From Vibrio gallicus (GTDB lineage Bacteria; Pseudomonadota; Gammaproteobacteria; Enterobacterales; Vibrionaceae), in NCBI RefSeq assembly GCF_024346875.1, contig NZ_AP024871.1, positions 1,984,001-2,048,000 of the forward strand: DNA of 64,000 nucleotides. Reading direction: 5' to 3'. The notes beneath the pieces were generated by a model. The model searched no databases and was not told where the DNA came from. It saw nothing but the letters and a program-made list of their open reading frames with translations. Positions within the stretch are counted from its first letter, which is position 1, and each line of letters begins with the position of its first letter. Below are positions 1-11,357 of the stretch, piece after piece. The position numbers and the translations under genes are program-made.

Positions 1-2480
1 GAGTACTCTAGGTATTCTTCCTTAGTCGGAATACGACCTAAAATAGCCCCTACTGCCGCAAGTTCTGCTGAAGCCAAATAAACATTAGCGCCATTACCTA
101 AACGGTTCGGGAAGTTACGTGTGGACGTCGAGATTACCGTTGCTTTGTCCGCAACGCGCGCTTGGTTACCCATACACAGTGAACAACCTGGAGTTTCGAT
201 ACGAACCCCTGCACGTCCAAAGATGCCGTAGTAGCCTTCTTCTGTCAGTTGGTCACGGTCCATCTTAGTCGGAGGTGCAACCCAAAGACGAGTATCTAGC
301 TGGCCGTTGAATTTCTCCAATAGCTTACCTGCTGCGCGGAAGTGCCCAATATTGGTCATACATGAGCCAATGAATACCTCATCAATATCAGTACCTTGTA
401 CTTCAGATAGTGGACGTGCATCATCAGGATCATTAGGTGCGCACAAGATTGGCTCATCGATCTCAGCCAGATCAATCTCAATCACATGCTTATACTCAGC
501 GTCTTTATCCGCTTGCATCAGCTCTGGACTATCTACCCACTCTTGCATAGCGGTAATGCGACGCTCAATAGTACGGCGGTCACCGTAACCTTCAGCGATC
601 ATCCACTTAAGCATCACTATGTTAGAGTTTAAGTACTCTTCGATAGACTCTTGAGAGAGCTTAACCGTACAACCTGCAGCGCTTCGCTCCGCAGATGCAT
701 CAGATAGCTCAAATGCCTGCTCTACGCTTAGGTGTTCAACACCCTCAATCTCAAGAACGCGACCAGAGAATTCATTGATCTTGCCTGCTTTCTCAACCGT
801 AAGTAGACCTTGCTTGATGCCGTAATAAGGGATGGCATGAACCAGATCACGTAGCGTGATACCCGGCTTCATTTCGCCTTTAAAGCGCACCAAGATAGAT
901 TCAGGCATATCCAGAGGCATAACACCCGTTGCCGCAGCAAAGGCCACAAGACCAGAACCTGCAGGGAAAGAAATACCTAGTGGGAAACGAGTATGTGAAT
1001 CACCGCCCGTACCGACAGTATCAGGAAGCAACATACGGTTTAGCCATGAGTGGATAACACCATCACCTGGGCGAAGCGATACACCGCCGCGGTTCATGAT
1101 GAAATCAGGTAGTGTATGGTGAGTATTTACATCAACAGGTTTTGGATACGCTGATGTGTGACAGAAAGACTGCATCACAAGGTCAGCAGAGAAGCCCAAA
1201 CATGCTAAGTCTTTTAGCTCATCACGCGTCATAGGACCGGTTGTATCTTGAGAACCCACTGTGGTCATTTTAGGTTCGCAGTATTGTCCTGCACGTACAC
1301 CTTCTACGCCACAGGCTTTACCCACCATTTTCTGCGCTAGCGTGTAGCCTTTACTCGATGCCAATGGGTCAACAGGTTTAGCAAACAAATCTGTTTCTTC
1401 TAGACCTAGAGATGTACGAGCACGGCTAGTCAAGCCACGACCCACAATCAGAGGGATACGCCCGCCGGCACGAACTTCATCAAGCAGTACTTTGCCTAGT
1501 TCAAATGTAGAGATTACCTCACCGTTCTTACGCACTACGCCTTCATATGGGAAGATATCGATGACATCTCCCATATTCATGCTTTGCACGTCCAGTTCAA
1601 TTGGCAATGCACCTGAGTCTTCCATAGTGTTATAGAAAATAGGTGCGATCTTTCCACCTAAACAGATACCGCCAGTACGCTTGTTTGGCACGTTCGGAAT
1701 ATCGTCACCCATAAACCACAGCACAGAGTTTGTCGCTGATTTACGAGAAGAGCCTGTTCCAACAACATCACCAACGTAAGCTAATGGAATGCCATCTTTT
1801 TGCAGCTCTTCTATTTGGCGAATAGGGCCTACACTGCCTTGCTCATCAGGATGGATGCCTTCGCGCTCCATCTTAAGCATGGCTTTTGCGTGCACTGGGA
1901 TGTCAGGACGTGACCATGCATCGGGCGCGGGTGACAAATCATCCGTGTTGGTCTCACCTGTCACCTTGAATACTTTAACGGTAATTTTCTCAGCAACTTT
2001 ATCTTTTGAGGTAAACCACTCGGCATCTGCCCACGATTGCACCACTTGCTTAGCGAATTCATTACCTGCTTTTGCTTTCTCTTCTACATCGTAGAAGGCA
2101 TCGAACATAAGCAGTGTATGAGAGAGTGCTTTTGTTGCGATAGGGGCTAGTTCAGCGTCATCTAATAGGCTAACGAGCGGTTCAATGTTGTAACCGCCCT
2201 GCATGGTGCCAAGTAGCTCAGCCGCCTTTTGCTTGCTCACTAGCGGCGATTCAACTTCACCCTTAGTGATAGCTGTTAGAAAGCCCGCTTTAACGTAAGC
2301 GGCTTCATCTACGCCCGGTGGAATACGGTTTTCTAGAAGGTCTAAGATGAAGGTCTCTTCACCTTGAGGTGGATTCTTAAGTAGTTCGATAAGACCTGCG
2401 ACTTGCTCAGCGTCTAGGGGCTTTGGAACCACACCCTGTTCAGCACGCTCAGCTACGTGTTTGCGATAAGCTTCAAGCAC
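1..2480 (-). CDS. acnB: Aconitate hydratase B (bifunctional aconitase / 2-methylisocitrate dehydratase), 3' end outside window
   Basis: AcnB interconverts citrate and isocitrate in the TCA cycle through a 4Fe-4S cluster. The reading frame begins at a GTG (2478-2480) preceded by AGAGGA about 9 nt upstream and reads [16 protein letters not shown], the usual AcnB N-terminus. About 826 codons lie in the window and roughly 40 C-terminal residues of the ~865-residue family length run off the left edge. The motif [12 protein letters not shown], with two cluster-ligand cysteines, is encoded near 165-200, and [19 protein letters not shown] near 1200-1260. It is a single gene with about 215 nt of free upstream DNA. 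The non-ATG start is the only oddity. Confidence 0.97.
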   Translation of the reverse strand, partial: MLEAYRKHVAERAEQGVVPKPLDAEQVAGLIELLKNPPQGEETFILDLLENRIPPGVDEAAYVKAGFLTAITKGEVESPLVSKQKAAELLGTMQGGYNIEPLVSLLDDAELAPIATKALSHTLLMFDAFYDVEEKAKAGNEFAKQVVQSWADAEWFTSKDKVAEKITVKVFKVTGETNTDDLSPAPDAWSRPDIPVHAKAMLKMEREGIHPDEQGSVGPIRQIEELQKDGIPLAYVGDVVGTGSSRKSATNSVLWFMGDDIPNVPNKRTGGICLGGKIAPIFYNTMEDSGALPIELDVQSMNMGDVIDIFPYEGVVRKNGEVISTFELGKVLLDEVRAGGRIPLIVGRGLTSRARTSLGLEETDLFAKPVDPLASSKGYTLAQKMVGKACGVEGVRAGQYCEPKMTTVGSQDTTGPMTRDELKDLACLGFSADLVMQSFCHTSAYPKPVDVNTHHTLPDFIMNRGGVSLRPGDGVIHSWLNRMLLPDTVGTGGDSHTRFPLGISFPAGSGLVAFAAATGVMPLDMPESILVRFKGEMKPGITLRDLVHAIPYYGIKQGLLTVEKAGKINEFSGRVLEIEGVEHLSVEQAFELSDASAERSAAGCTVKLSQESIEEYLNSNIVMLKWMIAEGYGDRRTIERRITAMQEWVDSPELMQADKDAEYKHVIEIDLAEIDEPILCAPNDPDDARPLSEVQGTDIDEVFIGSCMTNIGHFRAAGKLLEKFNGQLDTRLWVAPPTKMDRDQLTEEGYYGIFGRAGVRIETPGCSLCMGNQARVADKATVISTSTRNFPNRLGNGANVYLASAELAAVGAILGRIPTKEEYLEY

Positions 2481-2565
2481 AACTTCATTCCTCTGATTTT
2501 GGTCTAAGAAGGTATCTTAGACGTCCTTGGATCAGGCGCCAAACTCATTGATAAATAGAGTCCTC

Positions 2566-2581
2566 TTGTTTGTGCAAACAA
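2566..2581. promoter_or_regulatory. Inverted repeat upstream of acnB (possible operator)
   Basis: TTGTTTG-TG-CAAACAA is a perfect 7-bp inverted repeat with a 2-bp centre, about 86 nt upstream of the acnB GTG. The position suits a regulator of acnB. I cannot assign it to a known factor, and a chance palindrome in AT-rich DNA is possible. Confidence 0.3.
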
Positions 2582-2695
2582 AAGCTTTAGACGCCAAATG
2601 GTCGCTTGAGGATATCAAATTTAACTTTAAATTAAAATCTAACTCATTTGATCAACACTACAAGTTGTGATGAAACTTTCGACTATTTCTATCAA

Positions 2696-4996
2696 TTACC
2701 GAAACGAGTTACCTATTATCAGATATACCGAACTCATATTGTCTTCAGTTTGACCATACCCCAGGATGACAGGGCCAAGTGGCGAATCTATGCCAGCAAA
2801 TACAGAGCCTGCAACAAATAACGGCAGGTCTCCCCAGCTTCTATCTGAATTAGACCAAACCCCCCCATATTCCGCTGAAGCACCAATATAAATAGGGGAT
2901 TGGAACATTCCAAAATCATTTTCAAACCAGCGGTAACGGTAAATAAGCTTACCAAATAACTTGTTACTACCAATCAATGAATTACGAGGAATACCGGACA
3001 GATTAAGGAAGCCACCTAGGTCATAGGGATCGATAGGAACTGATTTATTTTCAGAATCAAATATCCCAAGATCGGTACTTAAAACGAAGGTGTGTTTATC
3101 AAAAAAGGTATGAGCTGTGGCAAAATTGGCTTTGTATTCATCAACGCGCTCATCATCAGTATTTGGATCACTTGGGTCTTCAACTTTGTCAAACGAGCTA
3201 ACATATTCAAGCTGTAAAAATGAACCTTTGGTTGGCAAAGAAAGGCTATCTAATGTGTCGTGCAGGTAACGGACATATAAGCCTATACGCTGAAATCCAA
3301 TCGTTCCCTGCGAAGGTAGAAAAGAAACCTCTGCATTACCATGGGTATAGCGAACCCCAAATTTAATCTCATTCCACAATGCAGGCTGTAACCCTAAGCC
3401 TATATCGGCTTGAAACTGTTTATAAGTCAGTGGGATATAATCCGATGTATCACTTAAATCTTCGGTTTCATTACCCTGAAAATTATTGAGAGATACGTTT
3501 CTTCCCTCATCGGTATACTTAAAGGTTAAGGTATTAAATAACAGCTGGTTAGCAAAGAATGGCGAATACAGATCTGCGGCAATCAACTTGTCTGTACCAA
3601 GCTCAAAGCTGGTTCTTAGCTCTGCCCCTTGGCGGTTTAAGTCGGTAAAGTTTATCGACGCTCCCAAGCCATACTGACTCTGGGTAGTAAAATCATCTTC
3701 TAAGAAAAAACGGAAATTAAGGTAATTGGGTCCCCAGTCTTTCTCATCTACGTCCACAACTATTGCGTTTTCATCTTCTCGCTGTTCATACTTATAGGTG
3801 ATTCGTTCAAATCTATCTAAAGCATAAAGGCGGTTAATCCCTTCTTCGATTTCATCTGCAGTTGGACGCGTTTCGGAGTCAAGGTTTATACGCCTCGCCA
3901 ATAACTCGGAGTTATAGTGACTCTGATTTCGCACCTCTATAGTCTCAACGGGGATATTATCACCAAATAAAATCAGGTGTCGTTTAACCGCTTTTTGCTG
4001 CTGATACTTAGCATACTCTTGCTTGGAAATAGAGTAGCGTTCAAGCTCTTTTTTGTGTGCCATTGCCGCTTTATAGCCCAACACATAAGCACTTGGCATC
4101 GCACTAAAATCGGTAGTACCTATATCCCCAACCGCAGGCTTAATATAGGTGTCTTGATCGGTAAGCAATTTGGATTGTTCGACGGTGCCGCGCTGAACTA
4201 GATAGTTTGACAACTGTCCACCAACATCAAGGAAGCTACGGATTTCCTTTTGATTTTTATAATTGGATGAGATATCGACTGCGATAATACGCTCACCGCC
4301 CATCTCTTTCGCAAGGTCGACCGGCATATTATTGACGACCCCACCATCAACCAACGAGCGGCCGTTAATCTCATAAGGAGGTAATGCGCCGGGAACGGAC
4401 ATTGAAGCCATCATAGCATCGACCAAGTAGCCTTTATCTAGCACCACTTCTTCTAATTCCACGATATCGGTTGCCACCGCTCGATAGCGAATCGGCATAT
4501 CGTCAAAGCTGTCCATGGATAATGGATTGCCCGAGGTTTGCCTAAGGATCCTTAGCATCCCCTGACCCTGAACCACTCCCTTAGGGGTTTTAAGGGTTCC
4601 CCAGCCAATACCAAGGTCGGTATTTAACTGATAGCGATCTTCATACTCTTTATCTCGCAATCGTCTGTCAGAGCGATTAACCTGATCTCGGTAGCCCGAA
4701 TACCAATCGATACTACCTAGGTATCCCTCAATTTGATCAGCACTTTGACCTGAGGCATATAAGCCTCCGACATATGCTCCCATGCTGGTACCAGTAATAA
4801 TATCAACCGGAACTCTAAGCTCTTCTAGCGCCTTTAGTACCCCAATATGCGCTGCACCTTTAGCCCCGCCTCCGGCAAGTACTACCGCTATCGTAGGGCG
4901 CTTAGGTTGTGCAGACTGGGACGAAGAAGCGGTTTGCGCCCACAAGGGAAAAGCAAACACAGAGAGCAGGCATGTTATAAGGGTACGGTGAAGCAA
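2696..4996 (-). CDS. Patatin-like phospholipase with C-terminal outer-membrane beta-barrel (PlpD / type Vd autotransporter family)
   Basis: The N-terminal half is a patatin lipase domain: oxyanion-hole motif AGGGAKG near residues 41-47, nucleophile motif GTSMG with Ser about residue 71, and the catalytic Asp in DGG near residue 217. A POTRA-like region (about residues 340-410) and a bacterial surface antigen barrel (about 415-766) follow. This is the domain order of PlpD, in which the barrel places the lipase at the cell surface. The longest frame starts at a GTG at 5041 with no Shine-Dalgarno. I chose the in-frame TTG at 4996 because TTAGGAATAGCT precedes it and the product then begins MLHRTLITCLLSVFAFPLWA, a good signal peptide. 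It lies 66 nt downstream of mrcB. Substrate and release of the passenger are unknown. Confidence 0.88.
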   Translation of the reverse strand: MLHRTLITCLLSVFAFPLWAQTASSSQSAQPKRPTIAVVLAGGGAKGAAHIGVLKALEELRVPVDIITGTSMGAYVGGLYASGQSADQIEGYLGSIDWYSGYRDQVNRSDRRLRDKEYEDRYQLNTDLGIGWGTLKTPKGVVQGQGMLRILRQTSGNPLSMDSFDDMPIRYRAVATDIVELEEVVLDKGYLVDAMMASMSVPGALPPYEINGRSLVDGGVVNNMPVDLAKEMGGERIIAVDISSNYKNQKEIRSFLDVGGQLSNYLVQRGTVEQSKLLTDQDTYIKPAVGDIGTTDFSAMPSAYVLGYKAAMAHKKELERYSISKQEYAKYQQQKAVKRHLILFGDNIPVETIEVRNQSHYNSELLARRINLDSETRPTADEIEEGINRLYALDRFERITYKYEQREDENAIVVDVDEKDWGPNYLNFRFFLEDDFTTQSQYGLGASINFTDLNRQGAELRTSFELGTDKLIAADLYSPFFANQLLFNTLTFKYTDEGRNVSLNNFQGNETEDLSDTSDYIPLTYKQFQADIGLGLQPALWNEIKFGVRYTHGNAEVSFLPSQGTIGFQRIGLYVRYLHDTLDSLSLPTKGSFLQLEYVSSFDKVEDPSDPNTDDERVDEYKANFATAHTFFDKHTFVLSTDLGIFDSENKSVPIDPYDLGGFLNLSGIPRNSLIGSNKLFGKLIYRYRWFENDFGMFQSPIYIGASAEYGGVWSNSDRSWGDLPLFVAGSVFAGIDSPLGPVILGYGQTEDNMSSVYLIIGNSFR

Positions 4997-5062
4997 AGCT
5001 ATTCCTAAATATCCATTTCCAGAATAGCTTAAACTTAACACATATTTATAAAGGTTGTTGAT

Positions 5063-7432
5063 TTACCAAGGTAAAATTTTCTTAAACCAGGGCTTAGCTT
5101 GCTGCTCACAGCGCTGCAATAATTCGCCTGAATCATCCCATACTGGTAGCTTATACTGGCTATTACAATCTATGCTTAAGCTACCATCTTTATTACTTCG
5201 ATAGCCTAGTGTACGAATCCCTTGCGGCCACGATAGACGCAGTAATTCAGGCTCTCTATGAGATAGATAATTCGCATATACCCGCAAAGCGCCCGATGAC
5301 CCAGTGAGGTGAGCAGGTTTGTTGTCATCTCGTCCAACCCATTGTGTGACCACTTCACGTCCATCTACACCGACAAACCAGCTGTCTTTTCCATCATTGC
5401 TGGTTCCGGTTTTACCCGCTAAAGCGTAGCGAGAAAACTGGCCATTTAGATAACGGCCAGAGCCTTCTTTGACTACCATTTTCATAGCGTAAGTCGCCAG
5501 CCATGCCGCTTGTTCTGGTACTACTTGTTGCGCCTTAGGGAAGGATTGATATAGAACCTCTCCCTCTTGATTCATGACGACTCTCAACGCACTCAGAGGT
5601 ACCTTGCGTCCAGAGTTAGTGATGGTTTGGTACATCTGCGCCACCTGAATAGGCGTCAAAGAGAAGGCTCCAAGGAACATAGAAGGAACAGGGCGAACCT
5701 CATTTTTAGGCACGCCTAATGTCTCTATCAAGTCTTGTACGTTTTTGATCCCTAGCCCCATACCTAACTTTACCGTTGGTACGTTTAATGAATGAGCCAA
5801 TGCACGAAACATGGGCACATTACCGCGAAATTTACGATCGAAATTGCGCGGGGTCCATACCGTCCCTTTGCTTCCTTTGAGAGAGATAGGCTCATCCACT
5901 AGCGTGGTCGCCAGTTGATACTTATTCGGCTGCATCAATGCGTCAAGGTAGATGGCAGGTTTAACCAGCGATCCTATCTGACGTGATGCGCTTAACGCTC
6001 GGTTGAAGCCGTCATATCCGGTACGCCTACCGCCAACCATAGCTCGTATCTCACCCGTTTGACGGTCGACCGCAATCGCAGCCGCTTCTAGATTTTTAGC
6101 TTGCCCTTTTTCTAGGTGAGGTAAAACTTCTTTAACCGACTTCTCTAGCAGGCTTTGTGAAACTGGATCTAGGGTTGTAAATAACCTTAAACCGACATGA
6201 TTCTCAAAGCTATCTCCGACATTATTCTTAAGTTCACGGGTCAACTGTTGAAAGTACGCGGGTTGGCGACTAGCAATATGGGGGTGCTTTTGCACATCTA
6301 GGTCTCGACTAACCGCCTGCTCATATTGATTGGCATTCAACATCCCCTGTTCAAAGAGCAACTTAAGGATCAGATCGCGACGATGCTTAGCGCGCTCAGG
6401 ATTACGGATCGGATTGTAATACGATGGACCTTTGACCAGTCCGACCAACATTGCCAGTTGGTCAATACGCAGCTCTTCAACTGGCTGTCCAAAATAAAAG
6501 CGCGCCCCTAAGCCAAAGCCATGGATAGCCTGTCCTGCACTCTGCCCTAGATAGACCTCATTTAAATAGGCCTCTAGGATGCGGTCTTTATCATATTTAT
6601 GATCGATAATTACCGCGATCAATGCCTCGCGGACCTTACGCCATAGGGTTTTATCTCGGCTCAAGAATAGGTTCTTACTGAGCTGCTGGGTCAAGGTGCT
6701 TCCCCCTTGAACCGCTCTTCCTGCTTTTACATTGGCCACAAACGCCCGTGCAATTGCGGTTAATGACACCCCATCGTGGTGATAGAAGTCTCGGTCTTCA
6801 GTGGTTAGCAGCGCATCTACAAGAAACTCGGGATACTGCTCTCGACGCACAAATAAACGCTGCTCAACGACATTTTTCTCAAGCATACCTAGCATCTTTG
6901 GCTCTAGGCGCAAAAAGCCGAGTTCTCTATCTTGTTCAAGCGACTTAATACTGCGGATGCTTTTATCATCGAAAGTTAGCATCACATGTCGCTGCGGCTC
7001 TGGGCCGTCTTGAAACTCAAATGGGCGTCGAATCAACTCAATTTTGGTACTAGAGGCTGAGTATTCTCCTGCCAGCTGAGGACTGCGCACCTTACGATAG
7101 TTAAGAACATCAAGCTCTTTTAGCATCTGTGCATGGGATATATCAGTACCTGGAGCAAGGTTTAATATCCGCGCATAAACCACCGTAGGTAAATCAAACA
7201 ACTGTCCCTCAAAGCGACGTTCAACCACAGTATTTAAATAGAAAACAACAAATAACAGCACCGCACCAGCCACCAGCCCTAGCTTCCAGCCTACTCCCCA
7301 CAATCGGCGCCAGATACTAACTTGTTGAGATTTCTTCGTTGCTCGTTTTTTGGGCGTCGCTTTACGACGACCAGAGGCCGGCTTACGCTTAGTGGTACCG
7401 CTGCTTGTATTATTGGTTTGCTTTTTAGTCAC
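5063..7432 (-). CDS. mrcB: Penicillin-binding protein 1B (bifunctional peptidoglycan glycosyltransferase / transpeptidase)
   Basis: Class A PBP that polymerises and cross-links peptidoglycan at the outer face of the inner membrane. In order: a Lys/Arg-rich cytoplasmic tail, one membrane helix (about residues 44-68), a UB2H-like domain, a GT51 transglycosylase domain with the EDRDFYHHDG motif and QGGSTLTQQL, and a transpeptidase domain with SxxK in GSLVKP, SLN (SxN) and KTGTSNDGKDSWF. Length 789 aa is normal for PBP1B. The start is a GTG in front of a lysine-rich leader. hrpB lies 14 nt upstream in the same direction, an arrangement usual in Vibrio. The gene looks intact. Confidence 0.96.
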   Translation of the reverse strand: MTKKQTNNTSSGTTKRKPASGRRKATPKKRATKKSQQVSIWRRLWGVGWKLGLVAGAVLLFVVFYLNTVVERRFEGQLFDLPTVVYARILNLAPGTDISHAQMLKELDVLNYRKVRSPQLAGEYSASSTKIELIRRPFEFQDGPEPQRHVMLTFDDKSIRSIKSLEQDRELGFLRLEPKMLGMLEKNVVEQRLFVRREQYPEFLVDALLTTEDRDFYHHDGVSLTAIARAFVANVKAGRAVQGGSTLTQQLSKNLFLSRDKTLWRKVREALIAVIIDHKYDKDRILEAYLNEVYLGQSAGQAIHGFGLGARFYFGQPVEELRIDQLAMLVGLVKGPSYYNPIRNPERAKHRRDLILKLLFEQGMLNANQYEQAVSRDLDVQKHPHIASRQPAYFQQLTRELKNNVGDSFENHVGLRLFTTLDPVSQSLLEKSVKEVLPHLEKGQAKNLEAAAIAVDRQTGEIRAMVGGRRTGYDGFNRALSASRQIGSLVKPAIYLDALMQPNKYQLATTLVDEPISLKGSKGTVWTPRNFDRKFRGNVPMFRALAHSLNVPTVKLGMGLGIKNVQDLIETLGVPKNEVRPVPSMFLGAFSLTPIQVAQMYQTITNSGRKVPLSALRVVMNQEGEVLYQSFPKAQQVVPEQAAWLATYAMKMVVKEGSGRYLNGQFSRYALAGKTGTSNDGKDSWFVGVDGREVVTQWVGRDDNKPAHLTGSSGALRVYANYLSHREPELLRLSWPQGIRTLGYRSNKDGSLSIDCNSQYKLPVWDDSGELLQRCEQQAKPWFKKILPW

Positions 7433-7446
7433 TATGGATTATCCAA

Positions 7447-9927
7447 TCATTTTGAATTTAATTGACGCTTAGTTTTACTCGTCGCTACATGCGAAGCTGG
7501 ATCATCTGGCCAAGGATGTTTTGGATAGCGTCCCTTCATCTCTTTTTGTACTTCTTTGTATGCCCCGATCCAAAAACCGGCAAGGTCTTGAGTAACCTGC
7601 AATGGCCTTTGTGCTGGAGATAGTAGCTCTAGAGTCACCTTAACTCTCCCTTGAGCGACAGTAGGTGAACTCGGTTGCCCAAACATCTCTTGCAGTTTTA
7701 TCGATAACTTAGGGGGCATTCCCAATTGGTAATCCAATTTTTTTTGTCCCCCAGTTGGTACTGGCAAGCGAGTTGGCAATAGCTGGTCGAGCTGTTGAGT
7801 AACAGACCAGCCGAGATAAGCCTCAAGTACCTTAAACAAGTCCAATTTTTGCAAATCTTTTAACGAACGGGATGACTGAATATAAGGTGCTAACCACTGT
7901 TTAAGATCCGCGATCAGGCTTTCATCACTCCAGTCAGGCCAATCCATCTCCGGCAACCACTCTTTAGCGCACAATACTCGAGTGCGGAGGTTACTGGCAG
8001 AGTCACTCCAAGGCAATGTCTGCAGGCCTTGTTCGGTGATAAAATCAAGCACGCCATTAGTTATGGCTTGTGAATCCAAATCAGCGACTGGAATCACTTT
8101 TTTTTCAATAACTAATGCGCCTAGTCGAAGCTGCTTCTCACCTCGCATACCTTGCTTGTTGCTGTCCCAAATAAGGCTCTCTCGCTGTTCAAGCGGATGG
8201 TATTGTTCAAGCCCGTCACGCAGAATAGGCGCAGCCAATAAAATACGCCCATCGGCTTGCCGACTTTTCTGAACCCGCGCTACCACCAATAGATCGTGTT
8301 TAACAAGTGGACTGAGCTCATCGATAAAAGCGCCAACTCCCGATGCTAAGAGATAGGTATTATCCCCGCCATTACGCTTAATGGCGACTCTATCTGGAAA
8401 ACCAAAGCTTAAGCAGTTACCTAGCTGTTCTAAGTCAACCTGCTTACAATCAAAGCGATATGCCATTTTTTGGCTCAAGCTATGAATGCGAGTCAATAAT
8501 CGTCTCTGATATGCGTGATGCCCTTGCACTAATTGCAAAACCTGCCCAGCCAGGTCTTCGTTGTTTCTCAAAGGCTCTTCGACCACAGCAACACAAGCCA
8601 TCGCTGTTGCTAATAACGATTGTGGTGCACGCAATAAGATAGCCGCCAATCTTGGTTCTAAGCCTAATTGTAGAGCTCTCGTACCTGCTTGAGTCAAAGT
8701 ATGGTCAGAAGAGAGTAAGGTTAACTGCGTCAGTAATTGACGGGCCGCATCTTCTGCTGCCGCGCTCGGGATATCAAGCCATTGCAATTCATCAAGCCTG
8801 CGAGCGCCCCAGCCACACACCTCCAACACCAAGGATGAAAGGTCACTACGTTGTATCTCTGGTGGGGTATGAAATGCACTTTGATTAAACAAAGACTCAG
8901 AATAAAGGCGCACGCATATTCCCGATTCAGTACGTCCAGCGCGACCTGCTCGTTGAATTGCTGACGATTGAGATATCTGTTTTTGCTCGAGCTTAGTCAC
9001 GCCGCTCACCAGATCAAAATTACTTTGATTCTCAAGTCCGGTATCTACCACTATACGAACCCCTTCAATCGTCAATGAGGTCTCAGCAATATTAGTGGCA
9101 ATCACTAGCTTTCGGTATCCCTCTTTGGCTGGTTGAATAGCCTGTTGTTGGGCTTTAAAGTCAAGGCTGCCATGTAGCGCCAGAACCTCAACCTGCTGAG
9201 GGAGGTTAATATCTTGGCTAAGCCGTTCAATACAGGCGTTAATAAGGCCAACACTCGGCACAAACACCAATGCTGATCCGCTCTCTTTATTGAGTAGGCG
9301 CAAAGTTTGGCGACAGATATGAGTAACTAAATGTTCGTTAGCGGGAGCCGGAGCATACCTTTGCTCAATAGCATAGCTGCGGCCTTGAGACTCAAGTGTC
9401 ATCGCATCTGGTATGAGTTTATCTAAGCCAAGGTGCTGTAGGGTTGCAGACATCACCACTATCTTAAGCCGTTCATTGAATACCTGCTGGACCTCAAGCG
9501 CGAGCGCTAAACCAAGGTCTGCGTGTAAGCTCCGTTCATGGTATTCATCGAACACCACCATACCGACACCAGTAAGCTCGGGGTCGGCTTGGATCATTCG
9601 AGTCAGGATTCCCTCAGTGACGATCTCCAAGCGTGTCGTTTGGCTAGACTTTGATTCGCCTCGTATTCGATATCCTATACTCTTACCTACTGGCTCCCCC
9701 AATTGAGATGCCAGATAAGTAGCAATACTTTTAGCCGCCAAGCGCCTTGGCTCTAGCATGATAATCCGTCCCTCAACTTGGCCACTTTTGACAAGCATTA
9801 GGGGTAAATAGGTGGACTTACCCGCACCAGGAGGTGCTTGTATCACAAATTGATTGTGGGAAGATAAAGCGTCAATTAGTGGCGCTATGATCTCTGTTAT
9901 AGGTAAAGAGCTTTGAGCTTGTATCAC
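7447..9927 (-). CDS. hrpB: ATP-dependent RNA helicase HrpB
   Basis: DEAH-box family helicase. Walker A is PPGAGKST near residue 33, the Walker B/DExH motif is DEYHERSL near residue 128, motif III is SATL, and the C-terminal helicase motif is [12 protein letters not shown]. An HrpB-specific C-terminal domain follows. The length of 826 aa agrees with the family. The role in the cell is poorly defined; an RNA-processing function is inferred from family membership. The start is a GTG at 9927 with only a weak ribosome-binding site. The gene is divergent from sfsA, with 57 nt between the start codons, so the promoters must lie in or near this short gap. Confidence 0.93.
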   Translation of the reverse strand: MIQAQSSLPITEIIAPLIDALSSHNQFVIQAPPGAGKSTYLPLMLVKSGQVEGRIIMLEPRRLAAKSIATYLASQLGEPVGKSIGYRIRGESKSSQTTRLEIVTEGILTRMIQADPELTGVGMVVFDEYHERSLHADLGLALALEVQQVFNERLKIVVMSATLQHLGLDKLIPDAMTLESQGRSYAIEQRYAPAPANEHLVTHICRQTLRLLNKESGSALVFVPSVGLINACIERLSQDINLPQQVEVLALHGSLDFKAQQQAIQPAKEGYRKLVIATNIAETSLTIEGVRIVVDTGLENQSNFDLVSGVTKLEQKQISQSSAIQRAGRAGRTESGICVRLYSESLFNQSAFHTPPEIQRSDLSSLVLEVCGWGARRLDELQWLDIPSAAAEDAARQLLTQLTLLSSDHTLTQAGTRALQLGLEPRLAAILLRAPQSLLATAMACVAVVEEPLRNNEDLAGQVLQLVQGHHAYQRRLLTRIHSLSQKMAYRFDCKQVDLEQLGNCLSFGFPDRVAIKRNGGDNTYLLASGVGAFIDELSPLVKHDLLVVARVQKSRQADGRILLAAPILRDGLEQYHPLEQRESLIWDSNKQGMRGEKQLRLGALVIEKKVIPVADLDSQAITNGVLDFITEQGLQTLPWSDSASNLRTRVLCAKEWLPEMDWPDWSDESLIADLKQWLAPYIQSSRSLKDLQKLDLFKVLEAYLGWSVTQQLDQLLPTRLPVPTGGQKKLDYQLGMPPKLSIKLQEMFGQPSSPTVAQGRVKVTLELLSPAQRPLQVTQDLAGFWIGAYKEVQKEMKGRYPKHPWPDDPASHVATSKTKRQLNSK

Positions 9928-9984
9928 GTCACGAGCCTATGCCAAGATGATGGTTTTCGACAATTCTACCCAAAAGCATCCAAA

Positions 9985-10701
9985 ATGGAATTTTCACCTA
10001 CATTACAACGCGGTATTTTATTAAAACGCTATAAGCGCTTCTTAGCCGATTTAACACTAGAATCAGGTGAGCTACGCACCATACACTGCGCTAACACTGG
10101 TGCCATGACCGGATGTGCCCAGCCTGGTAGTCGCGTATGGTTCTCCACATCGGACAACCCAAAGCGTAAATACCCTAATAGCTGGGAAATAACCGAAACT
10201 GATGAGGGGCATAAGATTTGCGTAAATACCATCCGAGCAAACACTTTAGCGGTTGAAGCTATACAACTAGGTCTAATTCCAGAGCTTCGTAACTACACAG
10301 ATTTAAAAACTGAACAGAAATATGGGCAAGAGAACAGCCGTATCGATATTTTGCTCACAGACCAAAATAGGCAAAATTGTTATGTTGAGGTCAAGAGCGT
10401 TACTCTGCTTACCGATCAAAGCAGTGGCTTAGGGCAATTCCCAGACTCAGTTACCACCCGTGGGCAAAAACATCTGCGAGAATTGACGGAATTAGTGAAA
10501 AATGGGCAAAGATCAGTACTTTTATTTATTGTTTTGCATTCAGGGATTGAAAAAGTATCCCCTGCACACCATATAGATGAGCAGTATACAGAATTGCTAA
10601 AACAAGCCCAAAAATTCGGTGTAGAAGTGCTCTGTTACAAAGCGAAGATTGAGGTTAGTGGTATGGAAGTTTGTAACAAACTGCCCTTCTCTAACGCATA
10701 A
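9985..10701 (+). CDS. sfsA: SfsA family protein (sugar fermentation stimulation protein)
   Basis: The product of 238 aa matches SfsA throughout: [19 protein letters not shown] at the N-terminus, [26 protein letters not shown] and [14 protein letters not shown]. These are residues of a nuclease-like fold (D...ExK) described in the family. A longer frame from 9913 overlaps hrpB and adds residues with no family counterpart, so I start at ATG 9985. Gene order sfsA-dksA-gluQRS matches enteric bacteria. The biochemical activity in vivo is not established. Confidence 0.94.
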   Translation: MEFSPTLQRGILLKRYKRFLADLTLESGELRTIHCANTGAMTGCAQPGSRVWFSTSDNPKRKYPNSWEITETDEGHKICVNTIRANTLAVEAIQLGLIPELRNYTDLKTEQKYGQENSRIDILLTDQNRQNCYVEVKSVTLLTDQSSGLGQFPDSVTTRGQKHLRELTELVKNGQRSVLLFIVLHSGIEKVSPAHHIDEQYTELLKQAQKFGVEVLCYKAKIEVSGMEVCNKLPFSNA

Positions 10702-10843
10702 AGTGACGATTTGTTCACACTTATTTGTACAGTTGCGAAAAGATAACAACCGTTAAGTTGCCTACTTTAGGACTTTTTGGTATAGATACCCGCCTTAAAA
10801 TCATGCTACTTGTTGGTTTGATAAGGTTACTAGGAGATGCGGT

Positions 10844-11290
10844 ATGCCAGAGACAAAGAAAAAAACGCTAGGCATCCTAGCCATAGCAGGCGTTGAGCCG
10901 TACCAAGAAAAACCTGGTGAAGAGTATATGTCACCAGAACAGATGGCTCACTTTACTAAAATTTTAGGCGCGTGGCGCAACCAGCTACGTGATGAAGTTG
11001 AACGCACCGTTGTTCACATGCAAGACGAAGCAGCAAACTTTCCAGATCCTGTAGACCGTGCGTCTCAAGAAGAGGAATTCAGTTTAGAGCTTCGCAACCG
11101 TGATCGCGAACGTCGTTTGATTAAGAAGATTGAAAAGACCATGAATAAGATCAAAGAAGACGAATTTGGCTTCTGTGATTCTTGTGGTGTTGAGATCGGC
11201 ATTCGTCGCTTAGAAGCTCGCCCAACAGCAGATCTTTGCATTGATTGCAAAACGCTAGCTGAGCTTAAAGAAAAGCAAATGCAAGGCTAA
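10844..11290 (+). CDS. dksA: RNA polymerase-binding transcription factor DksA
   Basis: DksA binds the secondary channel of RNA polymerase and, with ppGpp, adjusts rRNA and amino-acid gene transcription. The 148-aa product has the coiled-coil with the acidic tip region ([19 protein letters not shown]) and a four-cysteine zinc finger (CDSCG ... CIDCK). A purine-rich AGGAG-like site precedes ATG 10844. The 142-nt gap to sfsA leaves room for its own promoter, and a strong terminator follows. Confidence 0.98.
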   Translation: MPETKKKTLGILAIAGVEPYQEKPGEEYMSPEQMAHFTKILGAWRNQLRDEVERTVVHMQDEAANFPDPVDRASQEEEFSLELRNRDRERRLIKKIEKTMNKIKEDEFGFCDSCGVEIGIRRLEARPTADLCIDCKTLAELKEKQMQG

Positions 11291-11321
11291 TTGCACTAGA
11301 CTGTTAGCTAAATAGAATTAC

Positions 11322-11345
11322 AAGGGAGCTTCGGCTCCCTTTTTC
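11322..11345 (+). terminator. Rho-independent terminator after dksA
   Basis: AAGGGAGC stem, TTCG tetraloop, GCTCCCTT, then a T run. It lies 31 nt after the dksA stop, just before gluQRS. Confidence 0.9.
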
Positions 11346-11357
11346 GGTTAATGCTTT

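Noticed and set aside
10702..10730. CRP-like site (AGTGA ... TCACA) after sfsA, before dksA
   Set aside because: The half-sites are separated by 8 bp instead of 6.
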